Below are positions 46,875 through 56,200 of a stretch of 64,000 nt of DNA, piece after piece. The DNA is from Spirabiliibacterium pneumoniae (GTDB taxonomy: Bacteria; Pseudomonadota; Gammaproteobacteria; Enterobacterales; Pasteurellaceae): contig NZ_JABMII010000005.1 of the NCBI RefSeq assembly GCF_014884995.1, forward strand, positions 62,001-126,000, read 5' to 3'. The translations under genes were made by a program, and so were the position numbers. Position 1 is the first letter of the stretch. Each line of letters opens with the position of its first letter. Below the pieces are notes generated by a model that worked only from the letters and a program-made list of their open reading frames with translations, had not been told where the DNA came from and ran no database searches.

Positions 46875-46903
46875 TTGCAAGGCCAAGCGCAAAAGACTAA
46901 AAT
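46875..46903 (+). promoter_or_regulatory. Predicted trhP promoter
   Basis: -35 TTGCAA (46875-46880), 17-base spacer, -10 TAAAAT (46898-46903). The leader then holds a 7-bp stem-loop CTATACC/GGTATAG (46912-46932) whose loop is part of an uptake signal. Confidence 0.55.
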
Positions 46904-46960
46904 TGCCGCCCCTATACCGCACTTTGGTATAGCCTGACCTGACATCAGAAGAGACAATTT

Positions 46961-48328
46961 ATGACCACACACAAACCCGAGCTGCTTTCTCCTGCAGGCT
47001 CGCTGAAAAATATGCGCTATGCGTTTGCTTACGGCGCAGATGCCGTTTATGCGGGGCAACCGCGTTATAGTTTGCGCGTACGCAATAATGAATTCAACCA
47101 TGCCAATCTCAAAATCGGGATTGACGAAGCCCACGCGCTGGGCAAGAAATTTTATGTGGTGGTAAATATCGCCCCGCACAATTCAAAGTTAAAAACCTTT
47201 ATTCGTGACTTAACCCCTGTGGTGGAAATGCAGCCTGATGCCTTGATTATGTCCGACCCAGGCCTGATTATGCTAGTGCGTGAGCATTTCCCAGATATGC
47301 CGATTCATCTTTCTGTGCAAGCCAATGCGGTGAACTGGGCAAGCGTGAAATTTTGGCAACAAATGGGGCTAACGCGTGTGATTTTATCGCGCGAACTTTC
47401 CCTTGATGAAATCGCCGAAATTCGCACGCAAGTGCCTGAAATGGAGCTAGAAGTGTTTGTTCATGGCGCACTTTGCATGGCCTATTCAGGGCGCTGTTTG
47501 CTCTCAGGTTATATCAATAAGCGTGACCCTAACCAAGGTACCTGCACCAACGCCTGCCGCTGGGAATATAACGTTAAAGAAGGACAGGAAAATGAATTAG
47601 GTGAAATTGTGGACGCGAGTGAGCGGATTGACGTAAAAAATATTACGCCAACGTTAGGCGAAGGCCCGAGCACTGACAAAGTGTTTTTGCTCACTGAAGC
47701 CCAACGACCTGATGAAGAAATGACCGCATTTGAAGATGAGCACGGCACTTACATCATGAACTCCAAAGACCTGCGCGCCGTGCAGCACGTGGAGCGCCTG
47801 ACCGCACTTGGTGTACACTCGCTGAAAATTGAAGGGCGCACCAAATCTTTTTATTACTGCGCGCGCACAGCCCAAGTTTACCGCAAGGCAATTGATGATG
47901 CCGCAGCTGGCAAGCCGTTTGATGAAAGTTTGATGTCCACGCTTGAATCCCTTGCACATCGTGGCTATACGGAAGGCTTTTTGCGCCGCCACACCCATGA
48001 TGAATATCAAAATTATGATTACGGCTATTCCATTTCCGACAAGCAACAGTTTGTGGGCGAATTTACTGGCGTGCGGAAAGACAATCTCGCTGAAGTGGCT
48101 GTGAAAAACAAGTTTTTGCTCGGTGATGAAGTCGAAATGATGACGCCACAGGGAAATATCGTATTTAAGATCGAAAAGATGTTTAACCGCAAAGGTGAAT
48201 GCGTTGACGCGGCTCTTGGTGACGGGCATTTTGTCTTTTTAGCGGTGCCAGCGGATTTGGATCTCAATTATGCTTTATTGATGCGTAATTTGGTGAATAC
48301 GAACACCCGCAATCCGCATAATAAATAA
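46961..48328 (+). CDS. trhP: tRNA 5-hydroxyuridine modification protein TrhP (YegQ, U32 family)
   Basis: 455 aa, peptidase U32-like protein needed for hydroxylation of U34 in several tRNAs, a reaction that depends on prephenate. Typical N-terminus KPELLSPAGSLKNMRYAFAYGADAVYAGQPRYSLR and iron-sulfur type cysteines in GALCMAYSGRCLLS and GTCTNACRWEY; KIEGRTKSFYYCA follows. AGAAGAGA precedes ATG. Monocistronic with its own terminator. Confidence 0.93.
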   Translation: MTTHKPELLSPAGSLKNMRYAFAYGADAVYAGQPRYSLRVRNNEFNHANLKIGIDEAHALGKKFYVVVNIAPHNSKLKTFIRDLTPVVEMQPDALIMSDPGLIMLVREHFPDMPIHLSVQANAVNWASVKFWQQMGLTRVILSRELSLDEIAEIRTQVPEMELEVFVHGALCMAYSGRCLLSGYINKRDPNQGTCTNACRWEYNVKEGQENELGEIVDASERIDVKNITPTLGEGPSTDKVFLLTEAQRPDEEMTAFEDEHGTYIMNSKDLRAVQHVERLTALGVHSLKIEGRTKSFYYCARTAQVYRKAIDDAAAGKPFDESLMSTLESLAHRGYTEGFLRRHTHDEYQNYDYGYSISDKQQFVGEFTGVRKDNLAEVAVKNKFLLGDEVEMMTPQGNIVFKIEKMFNRKGECVDAALGDGHFVFLAVPADLDLNYALLMRNLVNTNTRNPHNK

Positions 48329-48331
48329 TAC

Positions 48332-48357
48332 AAAGTGCGGTTTGACCGCACTTTTAC
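48332..48357 (+). terminator. trhP terminator from inverted uptake signals
   Basis: AAAGTGCGGT and ACCGCACTTT arms around TTG, then TTACTT. Confidence 0.75.
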
Positions 48358-48369
48358 TTCAAAATAAAA

Positions 48370-48385
48370 TGTAACCTAGCTCACA
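48370..48385. promoter_or_regulatory. Possible CRP site upstream of DASS transporter
   Basis: TGTAA-CCTAGC-TCACA, one mismatch to the consensus core, 82 bases before the transporter start. Supporting promoter elements downstream are weak (TATGTT at 48421). Confidence 0.4.
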
Positions 48386-48459
48386 CATCTGAGAAAAGGG
48401 CTTTCCCATCTTGTTGCAAATATGTTAAAAATAGTCAATATCACACTCAGGACGCTGTT

Positions 48460-49848
48460 ATGACAACATCTCTTTGGCAACAACTGAAACCTTATCGCAG
48501 CGGCATTATCTTTTTGCTTGATGTCGTGCTGTTATTTATTTTAATCAATATATTGCCGTTCTCCCCGACAGAAAACCGCGGGCTGGCATTACTGTGTTTT
48601 ATCGGCATTTTATGGCTCACCGAGGCGTTTAATATTACTGTCACCTCGTTAATGGTGCCTGTCATGGCCATTTTACTTGGGCTTATCAACACCAAAGCCG
48701 CGCTGGCGCCTTTTGCCACGCCGATTATTTTTATGTTCTTCGGTGGCTTTGTGCTGGCGGCGGTACTACGTTTACAAGAATTGGATAAGTTGATCGCGCA
48801 CTATATTATCCGCCTTGCTGGCGGCAATTTAGCTCTCACGGTGGTTTATCTATTCACCGTTACCGCCTTTTTATCTATGTGGATCAACAATACCGCCGTT
48901 GCAGCCATGATGCTGCCACTCACGCTTGGCTTACTGCGCGATATTGACTACAAACAAAACCGCTCTTTGTATATTTTTATTCTGCTCGGTATGGCATTTA
49001 GTTCCAGCATCGGTGGCATCGGAACATTAATTGGCAGTGCGCCGAATGCCATTCTCGCCTCACAGTTAGACATCACATTTGCCGAGTGGCTGAAATACGG
49101 TTTTCCAGTGATGATGCTATTGATGCCGTCGATGATCATCGCCCTGTGGCTTATTCTGCGCCCTAATTTTAAAATCCATTTTTCCTTTAATATGGAAAAA
49201 GTGGTTTTGGATCGGCAAAAATGGCTGACCTTGATCATCTTTGGCATCACCGCACTTATCCTTGTGTTCAGCTCACTACTCAACCCCGTGCTGACGCAAG
49301 TGCTCAACCTCAGCGAAAAAATTCAAAGTTTCGATAGCATCATCGCATTAAGTGCGGTTGTTGCGCTCACCGCCAGTGGGGTTGCCCGCTGGAGTGAAGT
49401 GCAAAAGCATGTGGAATGGGGGGTGCTGCTGCTCTTCGGCGGCGGGCTGACGTTAAGTGTAGTGCTGAAAAGCTCAGGCGCTAGCCATATTTTGGCCGAC
49501 AGCATCGTGCAGTTTATCGGTAATAAACATTGGCTGATGATCACCATCGTGCTGACCTGTTTTATTATCTTTTTAACGGAGTTTACCTCCAACACCGCCA
49601 GCGCCGCGCTGCTGATGCCTATTTTTATTTCCGTGGCTGACAGCCTGAATGCGCCGCCCATTGCGCTTGCGGCCATTATCGCCTGTGGTGCCAGCTGTGC
49701 CTTTATGCTCCCAATAGCCACACCACCTAACGCTATTGTCTATTCGACGGGCTATATCAAGCAATCCGATATGGCTAAAGTGGGGATTGTACTTAATGTA
49801 TTCTGTGTGCTGGTGATAGGGCTTTTGGCCTACTACTTCTGGCTATAA
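48460..49848 (+). CDS. DASS family sodium:anion (di/tricarboxylate) symporter
   Basis: 462-aa inner-membrane transporter of the SLC13/CitT/SdcS class with about 11-12 membrane segments. Both sodium/substrate motifs are visible: WINNTAVAAMMLP (first half) and TEFTSNTASAALLMP (second half, SNT). Likely imports succinate-type dicarboxylates or citrate. AGGA lies 9 bases before ATG. Exact substrate not readable. Confidence 0.9.
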   Translation: MTTSLWQQLKPYRSGIIFLLDVVLLFILINILPFSPTENRGLALLCFIGILWLTEAFNITVTSLMVPVMAILLGLINTKAALAPFATPIIFMFFGGFVLAAVLRLQELDKLIAHYIIRLAGGNLALTVVYLFTVTAFLSMWINNTAVAAMMLPLTLGLLRDIDYKQNRSLYIFILLGMAFSSSIGGIGTLIGSAPNAILASQLDITFAEWLKYGFPVMMLLMPSMIIALWLILRPNFKIHFSFNMEKVVLDRQKWLTLIIFGITALILVFSSLLNPVLTQVLNLSEKIQSFDSIIALSAVVALTASGVARWSEVQKHVEWGVLLLFGGGLTLSVVLKSSGASHILADSIVQFIGNKHWLMITIVLTCFIIFLTEFTSNTASAALLMPIFISVADSLNAPPIALAAIIACGASCAFMLPIATPPNAIVYSTGYIKQSDMAKVGIVLNVFCVLVIGLLAYYFWL

Positions 49849-49850
49849 TA

Positions 49851-49874
49851 CAAAGTGCGGTTAACCGCACTTTG
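49851..49874. terminator. Shared terminator of DASS gene and yfbR
   Basis: A perfect 24-bp palindrome made of two uptake signals back to back (CAAAGTGCGGTT and its complement), between convergent genes. Confidence 0.6.
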
Positions 49875-49875
49875 A

Positions 49876-50490
49876 TCACAGGGCGAATTCATCTATCGCT
49901 TTGCCAAAGCTCGGAACAAAGACATCAAGAAAATAGGCCATTTCTTCGCTTTGCCATTGGGCCAAAAGCCTCTCTAAGCGCACTAGGGCAGGTTTGAACT
50001 CTTGGTTGCCATGCGCAAGCTCCGCTTTGGCTTTAATAAACGCGCAAATCACATCAGCTTGCTTAACCAAATGATGCGTTTGCGCATCAATATGCTCACT
50101 GCATAAAATTGGCATAAAATCCGCCTGCAGTTCCGCAGGCAGCAACGAAAGCAAATGCCGCTCAGCCTGCACTTCAATTTCTTTATAGGCACTGGTGATT
50201 TCTGGGTTGAAATACTTCACAGGCGTTGGCAAATCGCCCGTAAAAATTTCACTCGTATCGTGATAAAGTGCGACAAGGGCAATTTTTTCGGGATTCACGT
50301 CGCCATTGAAAAAGCGATTTTTAATGACCGCCAGCGCATGCGCCACCAGTGCAACTTGTAAGCTATGCTCTGCTAGATTTTCATTCTCAATTTTGCGCAT
50401 TAACGACCAACGTTGAATCAACTTTAAACGGTCAAGGCAGGCAAAAAAATGACTAACAGGTGGACCGCACTTTGTTTTTTCACTATTCAC
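49876..50490 (-). CDS. yfbR: 5'-deoxynucleotidase YfbR
   Basis: HD-domain phosphatase of deoxyribonucleoside 5'-monophosphates, 204 aa. Motifs NLAEHSLQVALVAHAL, YHDTSEIFTGDLPTPVKYFN and KQADVICAFIKA match the family. There is no ATG near the expected start: the best choice is GTG at 50490, overlapping the degS stop by 8 bases. The extra N-terminal residues (EKTKCGPP) are encoded by an uptake signal; the E. coli protein begins just after this point. Confidence 0.9.
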   Translation of the reverse strand: MNSEKTKCGPPVSHFFACLDRLKLIQRWSLMRKIENENLAEHSLQVALVAHALAVIKNRFFNGDVNPEKIALVALYHDTSEIFTGDLPTPVKYFNPEITSAYKEIEVQAERHLLSLLPAELQADFMPILCSEHIDAQTHHLVKQADVICAFIKAKAELAHGNQEFKPALVRLERLLAQWQSEEMAYFLDVFVPSFGKAIDEFAL

Positions 50491-51541
50491 TTCTTGGGTA
50501 CTCCGCAATCGTTACAGGCACATCAATCACCTTGCCTAAGCGCTCAATTTGTACATTCACTTGGCTGTCGGGTTTCATTTCTGCAATTTTTTGCATCAGC
50601 TGTGTTGGAGAATTGACTTTTTGGTGGTCAAAAAGCGTGATCAAATCCCCTGGTAAAATGCCCGCACGCGCCGCAGGGCCGTTGGGCGTAACGGCCGTAA
50701 CCAGCACCCCTTGTTTGTTCAACCCGAGTTGCTCATCGTTATTATAAAAAATCTGGCTCTCCACCCCAAAAAAGCCGCGAATGACACGCCCATCTTTGAT
50801 GATTTTATCCAAAATCGTATCCGCAATGCTCACAGGAATAGCAAAGCTCAAGCCTTCAGCAATTTCGTTTTGATCTTTGCCCAGTGTTAAGGTGTTGATT
50901 CCAACCAGTTCGCCTGCGGTGTTGATCAGCGCCCCCCCTGAATTGCCGCGGTTAATCGACGCATCGGTTTGGATAAAATTCTGCCGCCCAATTTCACCCA
51001 ATGCGCTGCGACCAAGTGCACTGATAATCCCTTGGCTCACGCTTTGCCCTAGATTATAAGGATTGCCAATGGCAAGCGCTACATCGCCCACATGCGGCTG
51101 ACGTTTATCGTTTTGCGGAATAGTGGGCAGATTATCCGCCTCAATTTTTAACACCGCCAAATCCGTCAGGGAATCCGAGCCGATTAAATGGGCTTCAAAA
51201 ATTTGCCCGTTTTGCAACGCCACGACAATTTGATCGGCATTTTCGATCACATGACGGTTAGTAAGAATATAGCCATTTTTGCGCATAATTACCCCTGATC
51301 CGAGGTTATTAACCCGCAGTTGATCGCCTTGATCTTGATCTAAAGTGCGGTTTTGTAGCGATTGGTTATACACGTTCACCACCGCGGGAGCCGCGATACG
51401 CACGGCATCAGAATAACTGACAATCTCGCCACTTTTATGCCAAAAGGCGCTATCACGTTTTTCAATTAACGGCAATGCCAGCAGCACAATCGCCGCCGCA
51501 CACAGCCCAACCACCACCGCTTGTATGATTTTTTTTAGCAT
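50483..51541 (-). CDS. degS: Periplasmic serine endoprotease DegS
   Basis: Site-1 protease of the sigma-E envelope stress pathway; cleaves RseA when its PDZ domain binds misfolded porin C-termini. 352 aa, N-terminal membrane anchor (about 5-26), catalytic His97 (TNRHVIE), Asp127 (LTDLAV) and Ser201 (GNSGGAL), PDZ domain about 255-345. A single PDZ fits DegS rather than DegP. Start overlaps the ribD stop by 7 bases. Confidence 0.95.
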   Translation of the reverse strand: MLKKIIQAVVVGLCAAAIVLLALPLIEKRDSAFWHKSGEIVSYSDAVRIAAPAVVNVYNQSLQNRTLDQDQGDQLRVNNLGSGVIMRKNGYILTNRHVIENADQIVVALQNGQIFEAHLIGSDSLTDLAVLKIEADNLPTIPQNDKRQPHVGDVALAIGNPYNLGQSVSQGIISALGRSALGEIGRQNFIQTDASINRGNSGGALINTAGELVGINTLTLGKDQNEIAEGLSFAIPVSIADTILDKIIKDGRVIRGFFGVESQIFYNNDEQLGLNKQGVLVTAVTPNGPAARAGILPGDLITLFDHQKVNSPTQLMQKIAEMKPDSQVNVQIERLGKVIDVPVTIAEYPRSE

Positions 51542-52680
51542 GGTGTATCCTCACTTTTCGCGCGGTAAGTCAACTTAATGTCGTCCCCAAATATTTCACT
51601 ACTGCATAATGTAAAGTGCGGTGCGCCTGCAAGGGTATGCACATCAGGCAAATGACACAAGCCTTGAGCTTGATCGCCCAATAATTTCGGCGCGATATAA
51701 ACGATCAATTCGTCCACAACGCCTGCGGAAATTAGCGAGCCTGCCAAATTAGCGCCCGCTTCAACCCACAATAAATTAATCTCTTTTTCACCGAGCACTC
51801 GCATAAGTTCTAGCAACTGTGGCTTATTTGAAGGCAGTTGTAACGCGCTGCAAAATGCGGGGAAAGCACTCAGATCTCGCTCTAGGCTATCCGATCCCAC
51901 CAACCAAACCGCACTTTGTGCGTCAAAGAGTTGCAAATTTGGACGAATGCGGTGTTTAGAATCCATAATAATCCGAATGGGCTGGCGCAACATCCCTTCA
52001 GCGTAACGCGCCTGCGTTGCATTGGGCAGCTCAGCCCAGCGCACCGTCAAACTTGGATTATCCACCAGCACTGTGCCACTCGCCGACAAAATGGCACACG
52101 CGCTCGCACGATGGGTTTGCACGTCTTGACGCGATTGGGCATTGGTGATCCATTTGCTCTCACCACTGGCAGTGGCAGTTTTGCCGTCAATGGTCATTGC
52201 CATTTTCAGTTGCACATAAGGCCGCCCTGTGCGCATGCGTTTGAGAAAACCTTTATTTTGCACCTCCGCTTGCTCCGCAAGCAGCCCGACATCCACTTGA
52301 ATGCCCGCATCACGCAAACGTTGAATACTTTTGCCAGCCACTTTTGGATTTGGATCTTCAAGCGCAATAACCACGCGCGCCACATTCGCAGCCAAAATGC
52401 GATCAACACACGGCGGCGTGCGCCCAGTGTGCGCGCAAGGCTCAAGGGTGACATAAATCGTGGCTCCACGCGGATTGATACAGCGCCGCGCGCAATCTTG
52501 CAACGCCACCACTTCAGCATGCGCCTCGCCTGCTTTTTGGTGGTAGCCTTCGCCGATAATCTCGCCATTTTTGACAATCACGCAGCCCACCATCGGGTTT
52601 GGGCTGGTGGTAAATTGCCCCAGCCACGCAAGATCAATAGCGCGCTGCATCGCTTTGCGATCAAATTCTGCCGCTGTCAT
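51535..52680 (-). CDS. ribD: Bifunctional riboflavin biosynthesis deaminase/reductase RibD
   Basis: Second and third steps of riboflavin synthesis, 381 aa. Deaminase domain with HAE (54-56) and PCAHTGRTPPC (Cys82, Cys91 zinc ligands); reductase domain about 150-380 (RPYVQLKMAMTIDGKTA, WVEAGANLAGSLI). ATG after AAGGAT chosen over an earlier GTG that overlaps nrdR. Starts 1 base after the nrdR stop. Confidence 0.96.
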   Translation of the reverse strand: MTAAEFDRKAMQRAIDLAWLGQFTTSPNPMVGCVIVKNGEIIGEGYHQKAGEAHAEVVALQDCARRCINPRGATIYVTLEPCAHTGRTPPCVDRILAANVARVVIALEDPNPKVAGKSIQRLRDAGIQVDVGLLAEQAEVQNKGFLKRMRTGRPYVQLKMAMTIDGKTATASGESKWITNAQSRQDVQTHRASACAILSASGTVLVDNPSLTVRWAELPNATQARYAEGMLRQPIRIIMDSKHRIRPNLQLFDAQSAVWLVGSDSLERDLSAFPAFCSALQLPSNKPQLLELMRVLGEKEINLLWVEAGANLAGSLISAGVVDELIVYIAPKLLGDQAQGLCHLPDVHTLAGAPHFTLCSSEIFGDDIKLTYRAKSEDTPC

Positions 52681-52681
52681 A

Positions 52682-53146
52682 TTAATCCTTGTCACTTTCT
52701 TCTGTTAGCTTGGCAATTTCATCGCCAAATTGTTGAATATCATCAAAACTCAAATACACTGAAGCAAAGCGAATATAGGCCACTTTATCAAGTTTTTTCA
52801 GCTCATTCATCACCAGCGTGCCCACAAATTGGCTGGGCACTTCACGCTCGCCGGTAGCTTGCAGTTCATGGATAATGTGATTGACCGCTTTTTGTACATC
52901 TTCTTCGCTTACAGGGCGTTTTTCCAGCGCACGGGACAGGCCCGCGCGTAATTTATCTTCATCGAAAGGCTCGCGATTACCGTTATTTTTAATCACTTTG
53001 GGAATAATCAACTCCGCCGATTCAAAGGTGGTAAAGCGCTCACGGCATTGCAAGCATTCCCGCCGACGGCGCACTTGATAGCCATCAGAAACAAGGCGTG
53101 AGTCAATGACTTTGGTATCAATTGCAGAACAAAATGGACAGTGCAT
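52682..53146 (-). CDS. nrdR: Ribonucleotide reductase regulator NrdR
   Basis: ATP-cone repressor of nrd genes, 154 aa. Zinc ribbon Cys3, Cys6, Cys31, Cys34 (MHCPFC...CLQC), basic RVRRRRE-like stretch, ATP-cone about 50-140. AGGAGAGCCT places the start at MHCPFC. Head of nrdR-ribD-degS-yfbR. Confidence 0.97.
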   Translation of the reverse strand: MHCPFCSAIDTKVIDSRLVSDGYQVRRRRECLQCRERFTTFESAELIIPKVIKNNGNREPFDEDKLRAGLSRALEKRPVSEEDVQKAVNHIIHELQATGEREVPSQFVGTLVMNELKKLDKVAYIRFASVYLSFDDIQQFGDEIAKLTEESDKD

Positions 53147-53181
53147 AGGCTCTCCTGATAATTTTACGTTCAACATACCAC

Positions 53182-53228
53182 AGATTGACCGCACTTTTAA
53201 GGAGAAAAATAGTAAGTGCGGTCAATCT
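53182..53228 (-). terminator. hrpA terminator from extended inverted uptake signals
   Basis: 15-bp perfect arms (AGATTGACCGCACTT and its complement) around 17 bases, just after the hrpA stop. Confidence 0.7.
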
Positions 53229-53236
53229 CAAAGCGG

Positions 53237-56200
53237 TTAGCTTTGGGCGTGAATGGCGTTGAGCACGCGTTTATCGGAAATGGGATACGGCGTGCCTAAT
53301 TGCTGAGCAAACAAGCTCACGCGCAGCTCTTCAATCATATAGCGAATTTCCGCCACTTCATCGCTCACAGGCTTAGATTTCGGCAATTTTGCCAGCAGCT
53401 GCTGATAGGCTTGTGCCACCTTTTCCACTCGCAGCATATTGGCGCGATCGCGATTAACATCCACCGTCAATTTATCAAGGCGTTTTTCGACCGCTTTTAA
53501 ATAGCGTAGTAAATCCTTCAAACGCTCCACACCAGTTTGCTGCACAAAGTGCGGGTAGATCAGCCCTGCAAGCTGTGTTTTAATATCCGACAGAGCGAAC
53601 GCCATGGTGAAATCCAGTTTACCTTTCAGCCGCTTACTGAGTTGGAAATTAAGGTTTAAAATTTGCTCGACCTGTTCAGCAATCGCTACCGTCGTCTCGT
53701 TGAGGTGCTCACGCACATAATCACGCAATCGCTCAAATTCCAATTCCTGCCACACCACGCCACCAAAATCAGCAATCAATTTATCCACTGCTGCGGCGAT
53801 ACAATCGTCAATCAACGCTAACACGTGCCCAAATGGCGTGAAATACAGGCCGAGTTTTGCTTTATTGGGTAGTTTTTCGTGTAAATATTTAATAGGCGAT
53901 GGCACATTGAGCAATAATAAGCGACGCAAGCCTGCCTGCATAGCGCGCTGTTGCTCAAACTCGGTTTCAAACAGTTTAATCCCCACCGCATCGCGTTCGT
54001 CCACCAGCGCAGGGTAAGCCTTGACGCTGTAGCCGCGTTTTTTCTGTTCATAAAAGTGCGGTAGCGTGTCGAAATTCCAAATATGAATGCCACTTTGCTC
54101 AATACCATCATCTGCCACCTCAGAAAGCGTAGCCTGCACTTTGTCTTTCAAGGCAAATTTCAGTGCGTCTAAATCCGTGCTCTCATCAATTTTACGCCCT
54201 TTATCGTCCACAATGCGAAACGTCATTCGCAAATGTGCGGGCAGTTGCTCAACATGCCATTCATCACTCTCAACCAAAACACCTGTCATGCGTCGCAACG
54301 CTTGACTCAGGCTTTCAATCAGCGGCTGACTTATCGGTTCAACACGCGCAAGAAAGGCCTCAGCATAATTTGGCGCGGGGACAAAATTACGACGCAGTGA
54401 TTTTGGTAGCCCTTTGATTAACGCCACCACTAATTCACGCCGAAGCCCTGGAATTTGCCAATCAAAGCCTCGCACATCAATTTGGTTGAGCAATGCCAGC
54501 GGAATGTGCACCGTCACGCCGTCGGCGTCACTGCCGGGTTCAAATTGATAGCTGAGTTTAAGTTTAATGTCGCCTTGATACCAAAAATTCGGAAAATCAA
54601 GCTGACTGACCGTTTGCGCATCATCACGGGTTAAAAAGGATTTTTCAAAATTAAGCAGCTCAGGCTGTGTTTTTGATACGCTTTGCCACCAGCGATCAAA
54701 ATGCTTTTGCGACACCACTTCTTGCCCGATGCGCTGATCATAAAACGCAAATAGCTCTCGCTCGTCGACCAAAATATCCCGCCGACGGGATTTGTGCTCG
54801 AGATCTTCAATCTCACGGATCAGTTTTAAATTCTGGGCAAAAAACTTGTGTTTCGTGAGCCAGTTACCTTCCACTAATGCGGACTGAATAAAGATCTCAC
54901 GGCTTTCAACAGGATCAATACGGCCATAATTCACAGGGCGGCTGACGACAATCGGCAGACCATAAAGAACTACCTTTTCTTGCGCAATAACCGCGCCTTT
55001 GTTTTTCTCCCAGTGTGGCTCACTGAAGCTGGATTTCACTAAGTGCGGTGCGAGCGGCTCAATCCATTCAGGCTCAATTTTGGCCACAGTGCGCCCCCAG
55101 AGCTTGCTGGTTTCTACAAGCTCCGCCACCATCACCCATTTCGGATTTTTCTTAAACAATGTCGAGTTGGGGAATATCGCAAAATGCGTATTGCGCGCAC
55201 CGAGATATTGCTGCTTTTCCGCCTCTTTCATACCAATATGGGACAAAAGCCCCGTGAGCAGCGCTTGATGAATGGCGGCATAATCAGCGGCCACACTGTT
55301 GATGTGCAGCCCCATTTCCCGCACGCTTAAGCGCAGCTGGTGATAAATATCCTGCCACTCGCGAATGCGCAAATAGTTTAAAAACTCCGCGCGGCACAGC
55401 TTACGAAATTGGTTGGCACTCAATGCCTTTTGCTGGGCTTGCAAATAATCCCACAAATTGAGATACGCAATAAAATCCGAACGCTCATCTAAAAAGCGAC
55501 GATGTTTTTCATCACTGGCTTGTTGTTTATCTTGCGGGCGTTCGCGCACATCTTGAATGGACAGAGCGGAGACGATGATCATCACCTCCCGTAGGCTGGC
55601 AAACTTGACCGCACTTAGCACCATTTTGCCAAGGCGCGGATCAACAGGCAATCCAGCCAAGCGTTTGCCATCGTCAGTCAGCACGCGCTTTTCACCCATG
55701 CGCGTTTTGATCGTTTTGAACGCCCGTAACTCTTCTAACAACTTGATCCCATCTTGGATATAACGCCTGTCGGGGGCGTCTACAAACGGAAAACGCTCAA
55801 TATCATCCAGCCCAAGTGCGGTCATCTGCAAAATGACCGATGCCAAATTAGTGCGCAAAATTTCAGGGTCAGTAAACTCAGGGCGCGCATTAAAATCTTC
55901 TTCAGAATAAAGGCGGATACAGATGCCCTCACTCACCCGCCCGCAGCGGCCTTTGCGCTGGTTGGCGCTGGCTTGTGAAATCGCCTCAATCGGCAAACGC
56001 TGCACCTTAGTGCGATAGCTATAACGAGAAATGCGCGCAAGCCCTGTATCAATCACATATTTAATGCCAGGCACCGTGAGCGAAGTTTCCGCCACGTTGG
56101 TCGCCAACACAATGCGGCTCGTGGACGTTGGGTGGAAAATTTTGTTTTGCTCTTGCGCGGAAAGGCGTGCATAAAGAGGCAAAATGTCGGTATTTTTGAG

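Noticed and set aside
51916-52857. Plus-strand frame of 313 codons across ribD and nrdR
   Set aside because: It runs antisense to two confidently identified genes and has no recognisable domain.
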